DNA of 64,000 bases. Source: Unio delphinus (Eukaryota; Mollusca; Bivalvia; Unionida; Unionidae). The stretch spans positions 9,256,501 to 9,320,500 of the forward strand of contig JAQISU010000179.1 of the NCBI GenBank assembly GCA_029339505.1, in the 5' to 3' direction. Shown here piece after piece: positions 49,480-61,554 of this stretch. Made by a program: the position numbers and the translations under genes. Numbering within the stretch: position 1 is the stretch's first letter; each line of letters begins with the position of its first letter. The notes below the pieces were generated by a model, which was not told the origin of the DNA, ran no database searches, and saw only the letters and a list, made by a program, of their open reading frames with translations.

Positions 49480-50292
49480 TCCATAAATCTCTGATTTTAA
49501 AAGGCAATTTGTTTGGAGTTTCGTCTTCTTCACAATCTGATCAAGAATGCAGATTTAGAAGACCTTCGGACGGCGTACGAAATCCTGAGATGCTTATTTC
49601 ACGGATGCCGTACTTGTTTTCCTCAAAGAAACCTGAAAATCCATTCTCAGGTTTCACTAGGGAAACGTTCTACAAGAAAACATGCCAGCGACGCCTGAGG
49701 GTAGAAGATCAAGGATACCTGAGTGAGAAAAATGTGGGAGCACGATTCCGATTGACGTTTTATAACCGATCGAGAATTTAGACGTATTATCGAATAAAGC
49801 AATGTAGACATCGAGCATTTTAATCCGGGTGACAGTTTATTTGGAGGACGTACCAATGTGACATGCTGTACGACGTGAACGAATCTCAAAGATAAGAAAC
49901 CATACGCATTCATGTGTATTCTTTGTATCCTTGGGTGTACAGATATGCCCGATTTTCCATCAGTCACCCCTGAAATGCTGACAGAACATAATAACGTAAA
50001 ACACATTTGTCAATGCGAAGGTTGTCTCAAACGAAAAGTCGTACCCACCTGTACCATCCGGTCTTATCACATCATTGCCAAGGAAAACTGATGTTTCATT
50101 AGTGTCGTACGTGTGCTACAACATGTAAGCAAGACCAACCTTGAAGAACGTGTTCTGACAGGAAAGTGGGTGTTTGTCGAATGTTTTCAAGATGGTGGCC
50201 ATCTCGAAGCATTATCAATAATCCTCCGAAACGGATTGTCGTATCTGCATGGGGTTTTCACTACAAGACATGTGACCTCTACCTGGTACTAA
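49480..50292 (+). pseudogene. Polinton/Maverick-type family B DNA polymerase relic
   Basis: One plus-strand frame (codons from 49501) carries, in order: FHGCRTCFP (49597-49623), MWEHD (49732-49746), LFGGRTN (49837-49857) and EERVLTGKWV (50143-50172). The HGC..CFP, MWEH, PxxxLFGGRTN and ERxLTGxWV series and its spacing are characteristic of protein-primed family B polymerases (Pfam DNA_pol_B_2 type) of Polinton/Maverick elements and relatives. Seven in-frame stops occur (49696, 49702, 49720, 49753, 49795, 49876, 50089). Five are TGA, one TAG and one TAA, each one C-to-T step from CGA, CAG or CAA. No frameshift is needed over 260 codons. The family is over 1000 residues; the N-terminal exonuclease region and the YxDTDS catalytic block were not found. 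Integrase, packaging ATPase, protease and capsid genes are also absent. Replication function is lost. Linear mitochondrial plasmids carry related enzymes, a less likely source. Confidence 0.75.
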
Positions 50293-52548
50293 ATGAAAAG
50301 TGATACTGATCGGTTCAATATGGTAGTAAAATCTATTTTATATGGTAGTAAAAATAAATTATTCTCTACTTCCTCTAAACGGACAGTCAAAGCTACATGA
50401 GGAGATCACCAAAATACTTCTTATCACTTGTGGTTGGTACCCAGTGAAAACAACACCGATCTAACACATAATATGCTCATTTTAAAAACATTATTATGAT
50501 AGTTTCATCCTGTTTTTGCTGAATATAAAAACAATCTCTGAATTCTTGAGCGATTAAATTTTTTTCAAGATGGCACCGTTTCATAATACCAACCAGTCAA
50601 CTTGATGTCTTCTGGTGAAACCCTGTGTCACCATCTCTCCTGGAAAAGTAGCAACAACAACATTTTCAAGATGGTACCATGGTGGACATAACGAATGTCA
50701 TCAGAACCAAAATTACAAAGGACAACCTACATCCTTCAAGAAATCTTCTATTTGCACCCGATGTCAATATGACTCTGTGTTATGGAGGAATCGCGATAAC
50801 ATGCTTTTCAAGATGGCGGCCAATTCGGTCCTGTTGGAGTCTGATCAGTGCCACTTTCACTTGGCCCAGCTAGACAGCTTAACACAGTAACTCCTGGAGG
50901 TGTTTGCTGTTTTCGCACGAAATGCGCGTAGGAAACACATTTTAAGGACTATTTCTTAATACAGCTTAATAAATACACTTCCAAGCAATTTTTTCATTAG
51001 CCCAATGCCAAGTTGTGCTAATAATAACGTTTCCATTGGTTATTTTGCTCGCGCATGAGCAGGTGAATAGTTGGATTATTTGTTTGCTTAACGGACCCAT
51101 ATTTTTCGTATGGAGAAGATTCTTTATTAAAAATATCCACCTTATCCTACTTTTTGCACAGGTCACCTATCTGTGTGCACTTCAGACAGGTCTGCCTTAG
51201 ATCTGAGGCCATAAAGTCTAAAATCTGGACACAAAATCGGATTCCGACGACAGGTGAATTTTGGGTGGAAAGCAACACGGGGCACAAATTAGGTTTTACC
51301 CTCTGCTTTTTTGTAGTGCAACTAAAATGTCCATATTATTTGGTATCATTGTAGAGCTAAATCTGTTTGCCTTTCTATAAGACCACCCACGTTAGTGTAT
51401 CATATATGACCTCAACGCTACAGAACTTGGCAGTAGACCACTACCTCGTGCTCCGTAAACGCGGTGCTTGTGGTTAACGTGTTAATACGTACTTTGGTAT
51501 AAACAATAACCCGTCATGTCTTTGACCAGTAGAGGCAAAAATAATATACAGTCAAAGTGTGCTTGTGCAAATCAAAAAAAGTCGTGTGGCTTAAAAATAT
51601 AATAAAATGGATGTAAAAACATCTTATCCAATGATCTTACATACACCGATGTTAAAATTAGGCATAAAACAACCTTGAAATGAACAACAACAAAAAAAAT
51701 CAAAAGTAAACCAATGTAACTTCCAATCAACAACTTGACTAGAAAAGAAACAAAAAACATTCGAGCTAAGGGCGAATTGTGAGAGGATAATTTATTAGGA
51801 ACAGGTTATATATAGCGATCTTGCGATGTTATGGAAACCGATCTTGTAGACTAACATGTTTGTACTTTTAATTTTAAGTTTTAAACGTACGGATATGGAG
51901 AATAAAAAAAAAACAACTGCCATGAAATTTAAACTGAAGATGGAACCTATGAATGAAAATTTTTCAGTAACACATAAACAGTAGCTAGAAAATCTATTGT
52001 TCATGCAAGGAAAAAAAAAACGATGAAGATTTAAGTCTGGAAAGCAATTTAAAATTAAAATTTAAAATTTAAACATTTAAAATCAATGAACATACTGTAT
52101 ATACAATTTTAAACTGTGTCCGACTTTATTTTCCGTAATATATCTTTCTCGTCAATGAGTCATAAGCGAAATAGTTAAAACTATGCACACACAACATGAC
52201 AAATTTCAGCATAATATGTTAAACAATAAATCTAACAAATGTCCATGCATGGAGTAACTAATACATCATTCTATGCAAATGAAAATCCCAAGGAAACCAC
52301 AAAATGCGTGAAATATGCCAACAATGCTATCTGTAAAACAACGCTGGTTTGAGCGCAAATCAAACAAGCGGTTTATCATTATTTCAACATTGTCTGGGAT
52401 CAAGACTTAGTCTGTTTTTAATCCAATCTTTCATTTACTAATGCAAATTACTGGCAAGTAAATTCCAACTAAAATCAAAATCTGACCCATCATTCAGAGA
52501 CCTTGTGCAATACTGTATGCGCAAAATTGAAACTGATTGATGTATCAT
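50293..52548. other. Unassigned stretch downstream of the polymerase relic
   Basis: Overlapping frames at 50615-50890 and 51015-51354 carry no motif I can defend. TTTTCAAGATGGYRSC recurs near 50190, 50567, 50667 and 50806. Poly(A) runs near 51690 and 52010. Confidence 0.4.
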
Positions 52549-52714
52549 CGTATATACTCGCTCGCAAATGGAGCCCAATATATACCGTATATACTTGCTC
52601 GTAAATCGAGCGCAATTACAACATCGAGTCTAACCTGTCGTTATTGTTTAATGCGCCGGTAGATCTCGGTCAGTGCAGTTGCAGTCGGACTCAGTTAAAT
52701 GGGAGTATATACAG
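52549..52714. mobile_element. Family C element, copy C5
   Basis: Two tandem starts, CGTATATACTCGCTCGCAAA and CCGTATATACTTGCTCGTAAA, are followed by CATCGAGTCTAACCTG, TAATGCGCCGGTAGATCTCG and GTGCAGTTGCAGTCGGACTC. It ends GGGAGTATATAC, the inverted terminus. Confidence 0.65.
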
Positions 52715-52761
52715 AGTCAGTAGTATCTGTGTAAGTATGCTAGTAACGATTGAGTCACACA

Positions 52762-52787
52762 GTGTGTGTGTGTGTGTGTGTGTGTGT
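52762..52787. repeat. (GT)n microsatellite at the tail of SINE A11
   Basis: 13 GT units adjoin the 3' end of the minus-strand SINE A11. Confidence 0.95.
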
Positions 52788-53025
52788 AATTTAGAATTTT
52801 AACGTAGCTTTAACAATTTTTCAGTAATACTACTACGATGTCTGCAGTGTGCCAGTCACATTATCCTGACAACAGGCTGACCAGTCAGTCTTAACATTAA
52901 CCTCTTAACGCTGAGCGCCAGGCGAGGCAGCTGTTACTACCATTTTTATATGACTCGGCCGGGCTTGAAATCCCCGACCTCCCACATCCGAGGCGGACGC
53001 TCTAACCACTAGGCTACCAGAGCGA
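52788..53025 (-). mobile_element. SINE family A, copy A11, internal deletion
   Basis: Tail TTTAGAATTTTAACGTAGCT and CTACGATGTCTGCAGTGTG are joined directly to CCAGTCACATTATCCTGAC. About 85 bp between two CAGT motifs are lost. The head has a diverged B box (GGGCTTGAAATCCCC) and GCTCTAACCACTAGGCTACC. Confidence 0.92.
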
Positions 53026-53142
53026 TCTCGGCTTTAAATAATTACGAGTGCTACAAAATTAACGACGGCTTCCAAAGGTTTTGCACCATGAATGTCAAAT
53101 CGCTGTTTATAAAATGATGAATTAATTTATTTTTGTAACGCG

Positions 53143-53143
<1 letters not shown>

Positions 53144-53224
<81 letters not shown>
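53144..53224. repeat. (TA)n microsatellite
   Basis: About 40 TA units. Confidence 0.97.
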
Positions 53225-53231
<7 letters not shown>

Positions 53232-53289
53232 GCAGTTTGTTACTTGTAATCAAAAGAAAAAACAACAACGACATAAATTCTACTCTGTC

Positions 53290-53590
53290 CGTGCGTTTAT
53301 GGGACTGCAGATCAGGGTATATATTTGTTCCAGTTCGTCTCGACTTTAAAGCAAGTAAATAGCATATATGTACACGAGAGAAATGTAAAAACAAAAGGAA
53401 CTGGAAAAGAAAAAGTTGCTACTGTGGTTCAAATACAACGAAAGAATAAAAACAAATGTCGTTCCTTATTTATTTCGTTGTTCTATCAACAGACTCCCTG
53501 AAGGAAAAGTAATTAATATTTCACTATCACAGAGAAGGAAAACGTCTGGGTCTATGTAGTTTGCAGTTAGACTCGACTTATAATCGAGAA
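53290..53590. mobile_element. Family C element remnants, copy C6
   Basis: GGGACTGCAGATCAGGGTAT and CAGTTCGTCTCGACTTTAAA (53301-53350), then GTCTGGGTCTATGTAGTTTG and CAGTTAGACTCGACTTATAA (53544-53586), match the two arms of family C. About 200 bp of other sequence lies between them. Confidence 0.5.
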
Positions 53591-53716
53591 TACAAGGTAA
53601 GGAGACTTATAATCGAGAATACAAGGTAAGGAGACTTATAATCGAGAATACAAGGTAAGGAGACTTATAATCGAGAATACAAGGTAAGGAGACTTATAAT
53701 CGAGAATACAAGGAGA
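53575..53716. repeat. 29-bp minisatellite seeded in family C sequence
   Basis: The unit GAGACTTATAATCGAGAATA plus CAAGGTAAG repeats four to five times almost perfectly. Its first copy overlaps the CTCGACTTATAATCGAG arm end of C6. Confidence 0.95.
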
Positions 53717-54128
53717 CTCAGCACAATATCGCTATTCTTATAAACGATCGTTTGCACAATCTAAACTGAGAATCTGTTGTTTTAAGGCCAATGGTGCTTT
53801 TTTCTCTCATAAAAACGTTCTTCAGCTATTCCATATATTTATAATTAAAAAAAACAACTGTCAAAATATGGTTAAGCATCAGAAAACTATAATGCAGATA
53901 AAAAGGCAAACATTTGCATCTTGATTTTCTCACGATCATATAAAAGAACACAACATGTGGACCACCTGACAAGATAATGGTCACTCTTGACCCTTATAAT
54001 AGGTCTTTCTGACATCTACAATAAATTACGGGTTACCGTTATGGGTATTGCTTGAGGTCACGTACCTAGGTCAAGGTTGTCGATACAGCGTGAAAATCGG
54101 GGAACTAAACACTATCTCTCTATCTTCT
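53717..54128. other. Unassigned noncoding stretch
   Basis: No feature was recognised. Confidence 0.5.
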
Positions 54129-54207
54129 ATGTATGTATGTATGTATGTATGTATGTATGTATGTATGTATGTATGTATGTATGTATGTATGTATGTATGT
54201 ATGTATG
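54129..54207. repeat. (TATG)n microsatellite abutting SINE A12
   Basis: About 20 TATG units end where the SINE body begins. Here the array is on the 5' side, unlike the other copies. Confidence 0.96.
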
Positions 54208-54486
54208 AAGCGGGAGGTCGTGGTTTCGATCCCCGGCCATGTCATAACAAAGACTTACAAACATGGTACAAACAGTTGCCTCGCTTGACGCTCAGCATTA
54301 AGAGGTTAGTGTTTGAACTGGTCGGCCTGGTGTCTGGATAATGTGACGGCGTAGGACATAATGCTATGTCTGCGGCATGATGCACCAGAACTAGACATCA
54401 CTATAAACTGCCTCACTGCAGACATCGAAGCGATGTCTGAATTTTTTTTTAAAAGCAACGTTAAAAATCCTAATAAAAAAAAAAAA
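54208..54486 (+). mobile_element. SINE family A, copy A12, 5' truncated
   Basis: It starts at AAGCGGGAGGTCGTGGTTTC, losing the A box. It keeps a B-box remnant (GGTTTCGATCCCCGGCC) and the whole body to CGTTAAAAATCCTAAT plus an A-rich tail. The 88-, 91- and 97-residue frames here are SINE sequence. Confidence 0.92.
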
Positions 54487-54709
54487 CAACAAATAAAGCT
54501 ATTTCGATATGCAATATTAGCCAATACATTAGTTTGGTTATTTATTTTAAATGTCACACGAGCTGCCATCAATTCATTACCTCAGCCATTTCTCCTCGAG
54601 GTCACATCGCCGATCATCAACTCGGGAAGAAATTAACAATTAGATTCATTTAACAATGCAGGGGACACTACTCGCCTTTTCTGGTCTACAATTGTGTTCC
54701 ACATCCAAA

Positions 54710-54926
54710 CAATCTGATTGAAATCAGATCAATACTGTCCTACATGAAGATCTGACGACGACCGCTTCAGAGTCATGTTCCAGTGACCTTTTTAATTAGC
54801 CATTGGAAATGCAGCTTTCAAAAATCTGAAAGTGAATAAAATCGTCCGGTACACCTTCACGCTATTCATCCACAATTATGTTTCCAAAGGCAGATATTAG
54901 ACTTCATCTGATTTTAATCGGATTGC
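54710..54926. mobile_element. Palindrome-ended element D, copy D2
   Basis: It starts CAATCTGATTGAAATCAGAT and ends CATCTGATTTTAATCGGATTG, inverted termini. It contains CTGTCCTACATGAAGATCTG and GGAAATGCAGCTTTCAAAAATCTGAAAGTG. The latter is homologous to D1 read in the opposite direction. Confidence 0.75.
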
Positions 54927-55839
54927 ATTCTAAATAGCCATTTTGCAAAGAAAAGAAAAGAAGGATCTAGACCAAAATGCTGCACATATTCTTATATCTG
55001 AGATCCCAATAATCGTCATTCAAAAGGTCTACATGTTATTGGATTAAAGTACCCATTCAAATGTGTCCAGCGTTACATTCATAGACCAACACGTGGCTAT
55101 AATTAGTATGCACTGATATGATGAAGTTCAAAGGACAGGCATTACTAGATAGAAATTCCTTCTTTTTTCACGTAGAGTTCACAAAAATGATTTTTTCTGA
55201 TGAAAATGGAATAAAGTTTTGTTAAATTTTGGAAAAATAGCTTTACTATGACAAAGTATTTTGTTCCGAAATCTGATTGTCTTCTCAGGTTATCCACGTC
55301 AAAAAATAAAAGAATGAAATACTATCTTATTTTTGAATCTTCTTCGTTCTATAATTGTCTAACTTAGAAAACCTGTGTAATCTTTTCTCATGCATGTTTC
55401 TTTTCATAAATATTTTATTTAAAAAAACAGGTCGAAAATGACGTTTAAGGGCGTCAGTATTCTAATGCGTTTCTTGTACTGTTTTGCTAAATTTGAACAC
55501 AAACACGAATTTCAATAAAAGTCTACCCGGAACATACCACAGCTGGGATTAAACAGGAAAATGTGGGAAGAGTCAGTTCTCCATCCAAATTGGGAAATGT
55601 TAAGCAAACGGTTACTTGAGTTTGGAATTTACATATGTGACTATAAAGCTTATTTATTTCGTTAATGTTATTAAAAGGTACGAATAGCGACCTTTGAACG
55701 TATAAGTATAATGTTTATTAAGAAATCTTTAATTTTAGCCTACTTACACGAAACATACAAAAACTGTGTTAAACTTTCAAAAAAAGCTAATGATTTGACA
55801 TAAACTTAGTCAATTGGGAAGGCAAGACGTCTTCAAATC
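54927..55839. other. Unassigned noncoding stretch
   Basis: No gene or element was recognised. Confidence 0.5.
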
Positions 55840-56175
55840 TGAAACCGGGAAGATACATTCTGTGATTAGTTTCATAGCGGGACGTTGCTAATACTGTAGC
55901 TGGGAAGGAACACAGGGCAGATACATTCTGTGAATAATCTCATAACGGGACGGTGCTGTTACTGTAGCTGGGAAAGAACACGGGGTAGATACAATCTTGG
56001 AGGAATAGTCACAATGGGACGTTGATCATACTGTAGCTGTAAAACAACACGGGGCATATGCATTCTGGGAAGAATAATCACAATGGGACGTTGATTACAC
56101 TGTAGCTGTGAAACAACACAGGGCAGATGCATTCTGGGAAGAGTCTCATAATCGGAAGTTTATGATACTGTAGTT
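55840..56175. repeat. Degenerate ~69-bp tandem array, about 5 units
   Basis: Each unit carries GGGCAGATACATTCTGKGAA, CATAATGGGACGTTG-like and ATACTGTAGCTGGGAAR blocks. Units differ at many sites. The 70-residue minus-strand frame at 56078-56290 overlaps it. Confidence 0.85.
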
Positions 56176-56775
56176 TATTCCTCGCATAATCAGGCAATAT
56201 ACATTTTCGCTTGCCAAGACTCCGATATGATAACCCTATATACACCTTGGTGGATCGAACAGATATATTGGTGCTTTGTCCAAGTGACATCTATTGGATT
56301 TCATGAGTTGCACCCCTTAGTATGTAATGCCAACTAACCATTAGCGTTTTTCGATCTTGGTACATTGACCGAAGATCGTGGAGGCAATTGAAAGTATGAC
56401 TACGTAACAGAGGGAAGCCATTACAGTTTTATTTGAGTGAAAAGTATTTGTGCAAACACTAACCGGCAGTGGGAAATTACTTATATATCAGTTCATTCAA
56501 GTTGTATGCTCCCCTTATCTCGATCATGTACGAACAGTGTTCAAATTTCAACAACTTAATTTTTGCTGCATGCGGTGGCTTGCAACTGCATTCACTGAAT
56601 TTCACAGACCCGAAGCACAGAAATATCTGCTCGATACACCAAGGTGTATATTGGGTTATCACGTCGGAACCTTGCCTAGCGAATATGGGCTATTATATAG
56701 TACATACTCCACCCCATAACAAATGTCTAAATATAAAACAATGGGGTGGGCAGAGTCATAGGAGACTCGGTTTGT
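56176..56775. other. Unassigned, with a weak helicase-like patch
   Basis: A plus-strand frame at 56450-56719 begins MQTLTGSGKLLIYQFIQVV, which resembles the TGSGKSLxYQ motif of RecQ-like helicases. The usual Ser/Thr after GK is Leu, and no second helicase motif was found. Confidence 0.25.
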
Positions 56776-57040
56776 TGTTGTTGTTGTCGTTGTAGTTGTT
56801 GTAGGGTTTAAACGCCATTTTCAGCACAATATAGGCTATACATGGCTGCCAGTATTAATGGTGGAGGAAGAACCGGGAAAACTCCGGAAAGAACAACATA
56901 CCCACGAAAAGCTACTGGCAAGCTCTCACATGCACACATCGGATGAATCCAAGACTCGAATCCACGCAGACAGAAGTGAGATGGCAGTGATCCGTAACAG
57001 AGAGCGCTTTAGACCATTCGGCCCCCTAAACTCAGTTTGT
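56765..57040 (-). mobile_element. SINE family B, copy B11, full length
   Basis: ACTCGGTTTGT (56765-56775) and ACTCAGTTTGT (57030-57040) form an 11-bp duplication with one mismatch. Tail GTTGTAGGGTTTAAACGCCA, body GGTGGAGGAAGAACCGGGA, head GATCCGTAACAGAGAGCGCT and CATTCGGCCCCC. The A box is diverged. Confidence 0.93.
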
Positions 57041-58100
57041 ACTATCCTGTACTCTACATGACACCATGACACAAAAAAAAAATAATATGATTTATCGACT
57101 TTTTATAAAAGATTCTTAATGTGAAAGCTATTTTCAAGAAACCAGAAAGGTTTATTTTATTCGTCCTTGACACCACACAAAACACAAACTGCATAGCTCA
57201 CACAAAGCATATGAGATAGCTTTACCCCCCCCCCCCCAATACAAGTTTCTGTGCGTGCACGAAGGTCAAACACTTGAAATAATAAAAGAGGCGACAATCT
57301 ACGCATCTGAAAATACTCATACATACTTGAAACCATGGTAATGTTTTGTGGTCGAAAAGTACAATTATATAAAGTCTGTAAAAACAGAAAGATCAAGAAC
57401 CAATGAAAACACCGTGAACATATCCTATCACTTCCTAATTAGTCCTCATAATAGATGCTAACAAACGCGACAAATTTCTTTGATCTTATTTTTATCAGGA
57501 AATCCAGGCTAAACAACTACATCTGGAGTCTGTATACAAATATTATGAATAACAGTACAACAAACGAAAAGACAATTAACCTATTTTCATTTCGGCATTA
57601 TTTATTTATTATTGATTTACTTTCTGACTTTTTACCGTTTTTTATTAGTCAACCTGGAAACAGGGCGATCTGTTGCTGATTTCGGATATAGTTATTGGAA
57701 TGATCTCATAAATTCACCAGTGTTATTATAATAATGGCTATGAAAATAAAAACAGCATCATTGCTTTGAACGATGTTGGATGAATATGAAAAAAAAAGGT
57801 TAATGTCGATTTTTTTTGAATATTTTATTTTGTTTAGCATTTGGTTTGAACTATATATATTTACAATGATGGATTCTAGTGTGTTTGATTAATAAAATCA
57901 GTAACATAAATATGTTTTGTCATTTGGCAAACTGAGAAGGTTAATACATTTATTAATATTAAATAGGTACAAAGTCTATACGCAGAATTGTTTATTAATG
58001 AATGATTTGCTGAAATTCAGTTAGCAGATTTTAATCTATTTTAATTAAAAATATATTCTACGATTCGATCGAGCGATCAAGTGTAGCTATTCTTGGTATC
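57041..58100. other. Unassigned noncoding stretch
   Basis: It holds a poly(C) tract near 57224-57237 and AT-rich sequence. Small frames without motifs. Confidence 0.5.
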
Positions 58101-58540
58101 TGTTCGTTGTTCCAAAGGATCCTTAATCCTATACATGTATATTATTCTGTTCAAGGGCTTAATTTTCTGAACATCTTAGCTCATTCTTTCATGGTTCAGA
58201 AGGTTTTTAAGTTTGAAGAATATAAATATCAACAGTCCAAAGGTTCAATGATCCAGGAGTTCAAAGGTCTACAAGTTCGAATGTTTGTTAATTTGAAGGT
58301 TTATGATAACAAGGGGTCCATTGATCCTAAGGGTCATTAGTCCAAAAATATTTGAAAAAAGGGTTAAAACGTCTGAAGGTTCTTGTGTCCGAAGGTATTT
58401 CAAAATGAGTTGACTGGTTTTGGCAATGATACTTAGAATGTATTTAAACTGGTCCGGACTAACGTATCTTCGGACTATTGGACTCTTCTTTCTAACCAAT
58501 AAATGTTTGGATTCGAGCACCTTCGAATAAATGCATCTTA
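58101..58540. repeat. Weak short-period repeats (GGTTCAAAGG-like)
   Basis: Variants such as CAAAGGTTCAATGATCC, CAAAGGTCTACAAGTTCG and GAAGGTTCTTGTGTCCG recur at about 20-25 bp. The 118-residue minus-strand frame at 58269-58625 partly overlies it and is not convincing. Confidence 0.35.
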
Positions 58541-58769
58541 GAAAAAAAATGAAACTATTTCGTACCAAAGATTCTTTGGAATATCGAATATATTCCAGAA
58601 GTAGGGTTTTACGGTACATCAGCACAAAAGTGGCTATAAAGTACCCTTAAAAAGTTATATTCCTGAGACATAAACTGAATTGCACAAAAAAAAGATAAAG
58701 CCCTCCAATAAACGTTTAATAAACGTTTAAACTAAACGCAGCAAGAAACAATATAAAACTTAATGATGT

Positions 58770-59225
58770 CATAATTATGTTAACTGCACAATCTATGGAT
58801 ATTTCCCACATTACGATTGTTTTGTCGCCATATCGTCCAGTCATGTTAAACCAAAGGCCATGCTGCAAGTTACTATTTTTCAATATCGCCATGCTATCCA
58901 ATCATGTTAAACCTATGGACATTTTGCATATTAGCATATTACTTTGTCGCCATACCATTCTATCATGCTCAAGCTAATGACATTTTCTACATTACGATTT
59001 TGCTTTTTGGTCTCCATACCAACCAAACGTATTCAATCTATGGACATTTTGAAAATTACGATTCTTTTTGTCGCCATACCATCCATTCATGTTCAGCCTA
59101 TAAACATTTTGCATATTACCATTGTACTTTGTCGCCATACCATCTTAGCATGTTCAACCAATTGACATTTTCCACATTACGATTTTTGTTTAGTCGCCAT
59201 ACCAACGTATCATGTACAACCTATG
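58770..59225. repeat. Degenerate ~62-bp tandem array, about 7 units
   Basis: Units carry TTTGTCGCCATACCATCY, ATCATGTTCAACCTATG and GACATTTTGCATATTACGATT. Frames of 66-109 residues on the plus strand are repeat-derived. Confidence 0.88.
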
Positions 59226-60054
59226 TTAAATGATGTTAAATTCCTTTCGCGCCATACTTTCAAGATGGCGGACGCACTCACAATTTTCATTGTAGCCTTG
59301 GGTAAAAGTATCGACGTATCGTACCAATTAATTCATTAATTACATAAACAACTCATCTGGTCAAATTTGGATACGAAATATGGGCCTAACATTCACCTGC
59401 TCAGTCATGCGGATGCAAAATTAAGTGATTAGAATGCGTGGATGTCACTATTTTCAAACTCATCAAATCTTCATTATAAAATCTTAATTACCACATCTGA
59501 TCAAAACCTTATCAGAATAAGGCATCTGGACTGTTGACAATCTGAAGTAAGATCAGACCTTTCAAATTTGTGGATGTCACTCAAAATCAAAATCATCCAA
59601 AATCTCAGAGATACAAGCTTACATACCGAAATTTATTAAACTGATTACAAATAAGCCCTCTAGAGTGTTTACAAGCTGAGTCAATCAGATTACAGGATTG
59701 TTTCATTAATATACATGACTGTTGCTCATTGTCGGATTCATCTTCGATCACGATGATATAAGCTTATATATCTAATATGATGGAAAAATCGGATCCGAAA
59801 CGGAAGCCTGCGGAGTATTGCAAGCAATAGTTGGCAGACGAACAGGCGACAGTATGAAGGATTCCGGACAAAGAGAAAATGATATGCCATCAGCTTTATT
59901 GACACCTGGAACCTTTCTCATAATTTAGAAGAGTGATGCCCAAAAAGTGGCATACAGGGGCAAATACTGAATGTGAAAATTCCATTTAACTACAAGAAAA
60001 ATAAACTGATAAGCTTTATAATTGTGACGATCTGATTGAATACTATAGAAAGTC
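59226..60054. other. Unassigned noncoding stretch
   Basis: TTTCAAGATGGCGGACGC (about 59259) matches motifs near 50.2-50.8 kb. CATCTGATCAAAACC-like phrases near 59490-59560 loosely recall element D, but no bounded copy is visible. Confidence 0.4.
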
Positions 60055-60715
60055 GATAAAACCCGAGTGTACATTATAAACCTTACACTACATCCGAGTG
60101 TACATTATAAACCTTACACTACACCAGAGTGTTCTTTGTAATCCTTACACTACACTCCGAATGTTCATCGTAAACCTTACACTACACCCCGAATGTTCAT
60201 CGTAAACCTTACACTACATCCCGAATGTTCATTGTAAACCTTACACTACACCCCAAATGTTAGTTGTAAACCTTACATCAGACCCGAGTGTTTATTATCA
60301 ACACAATACTACAACCTGGGTGTTCATTATAAAACCTTACAAAACGCTCGAATGCTCACGATCAACATTAAACTACATGAAGATTCATTATAACATGATT
60401 CTACACTGCGAGTGTTCATAATAAACATTATACCACAACTCGAGTGTTCATAATAAACATTATCCCACAACTCGAGTGTTCATTATGAACCTTACACTAC
60501 AACCCGTGTGTACGTTATACACCTTAAAAACTTACACTACAAACCCGTGTGTACATTATACACCTTCAAAACTCACACTACACCGAGTGTTCACTATGAA
60601 CATTATACTACACCACGAGTGTTCATTATAGACATTCTACCACAATTCGAGTGTTCATTATAGAATATATACCACAATTCGAGTGTTCATTATACATTTT
60701 ACACTACCAAGCACT
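60055..60715. repeat. Degenerate ~33-bp minisatellite, about 18 units
   Basis: Units resemble CCTTACACTACACCCCGAAT plus GTTCATCGTAAA. Variants with CATTATACCACAACTCGAGT form a second subfamily in the right half. Confidence 0.92.
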
Positions 60716-61260
<545 letters not shown>

Positions 61261-61277
61261 ATTATGGAAACTTTATT

Positions 61278-61514
61278 CTGTTTATAGTTAAGTCTTTCAC
61301 TGAAGCATCATGTTGCAGAAATGTAGCACGATGTCCCACCCAGTCACATTATCCTGACACCAGGCCGACCAGTCCTATCACTAACCTCTTAAAGCTGAGC
61401 GCCAAGCGAGGCAGCTGCAAGTACCATTTTTGTAAATCTTTGGTATGACTCGGCTGGGGTTCGACCTCCCGTATCCGAGGCGGATGCTCTAACCACATAG
61501 GCCAACAGACAGGT
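61278..61514 (-). mobile_element. SINE family A, copy A13, 3' end lost
   Basis: It starts in the 3' half (CTGTTTATAGTTAAGTC, CACTGAAGCATCATG) and continues through CCCAGTCACATTATCCTGAC to GCTCTAACCACATAGGCC. A short deletion affects the B-box flank (GGGGTTCGACCTCCCG). Confidence 0.92.
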
Positions 61515-61554
61515 CCAAATAGGTGTATATACTGGCAATGACTAACACAAAATG

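Noticed and set aside
49281..49484. 67-codon minus-strand ORF next to the polymerase relic as another Polinton gene
   Set aside because: Charged and non-repetitive, but matches no integrase, ATPase, protease or capsid motif I know.
58269..58625. 118-codon minus-strand ORF
   Set aside because: Overlaps short-period repeats and has no recognisable domain.
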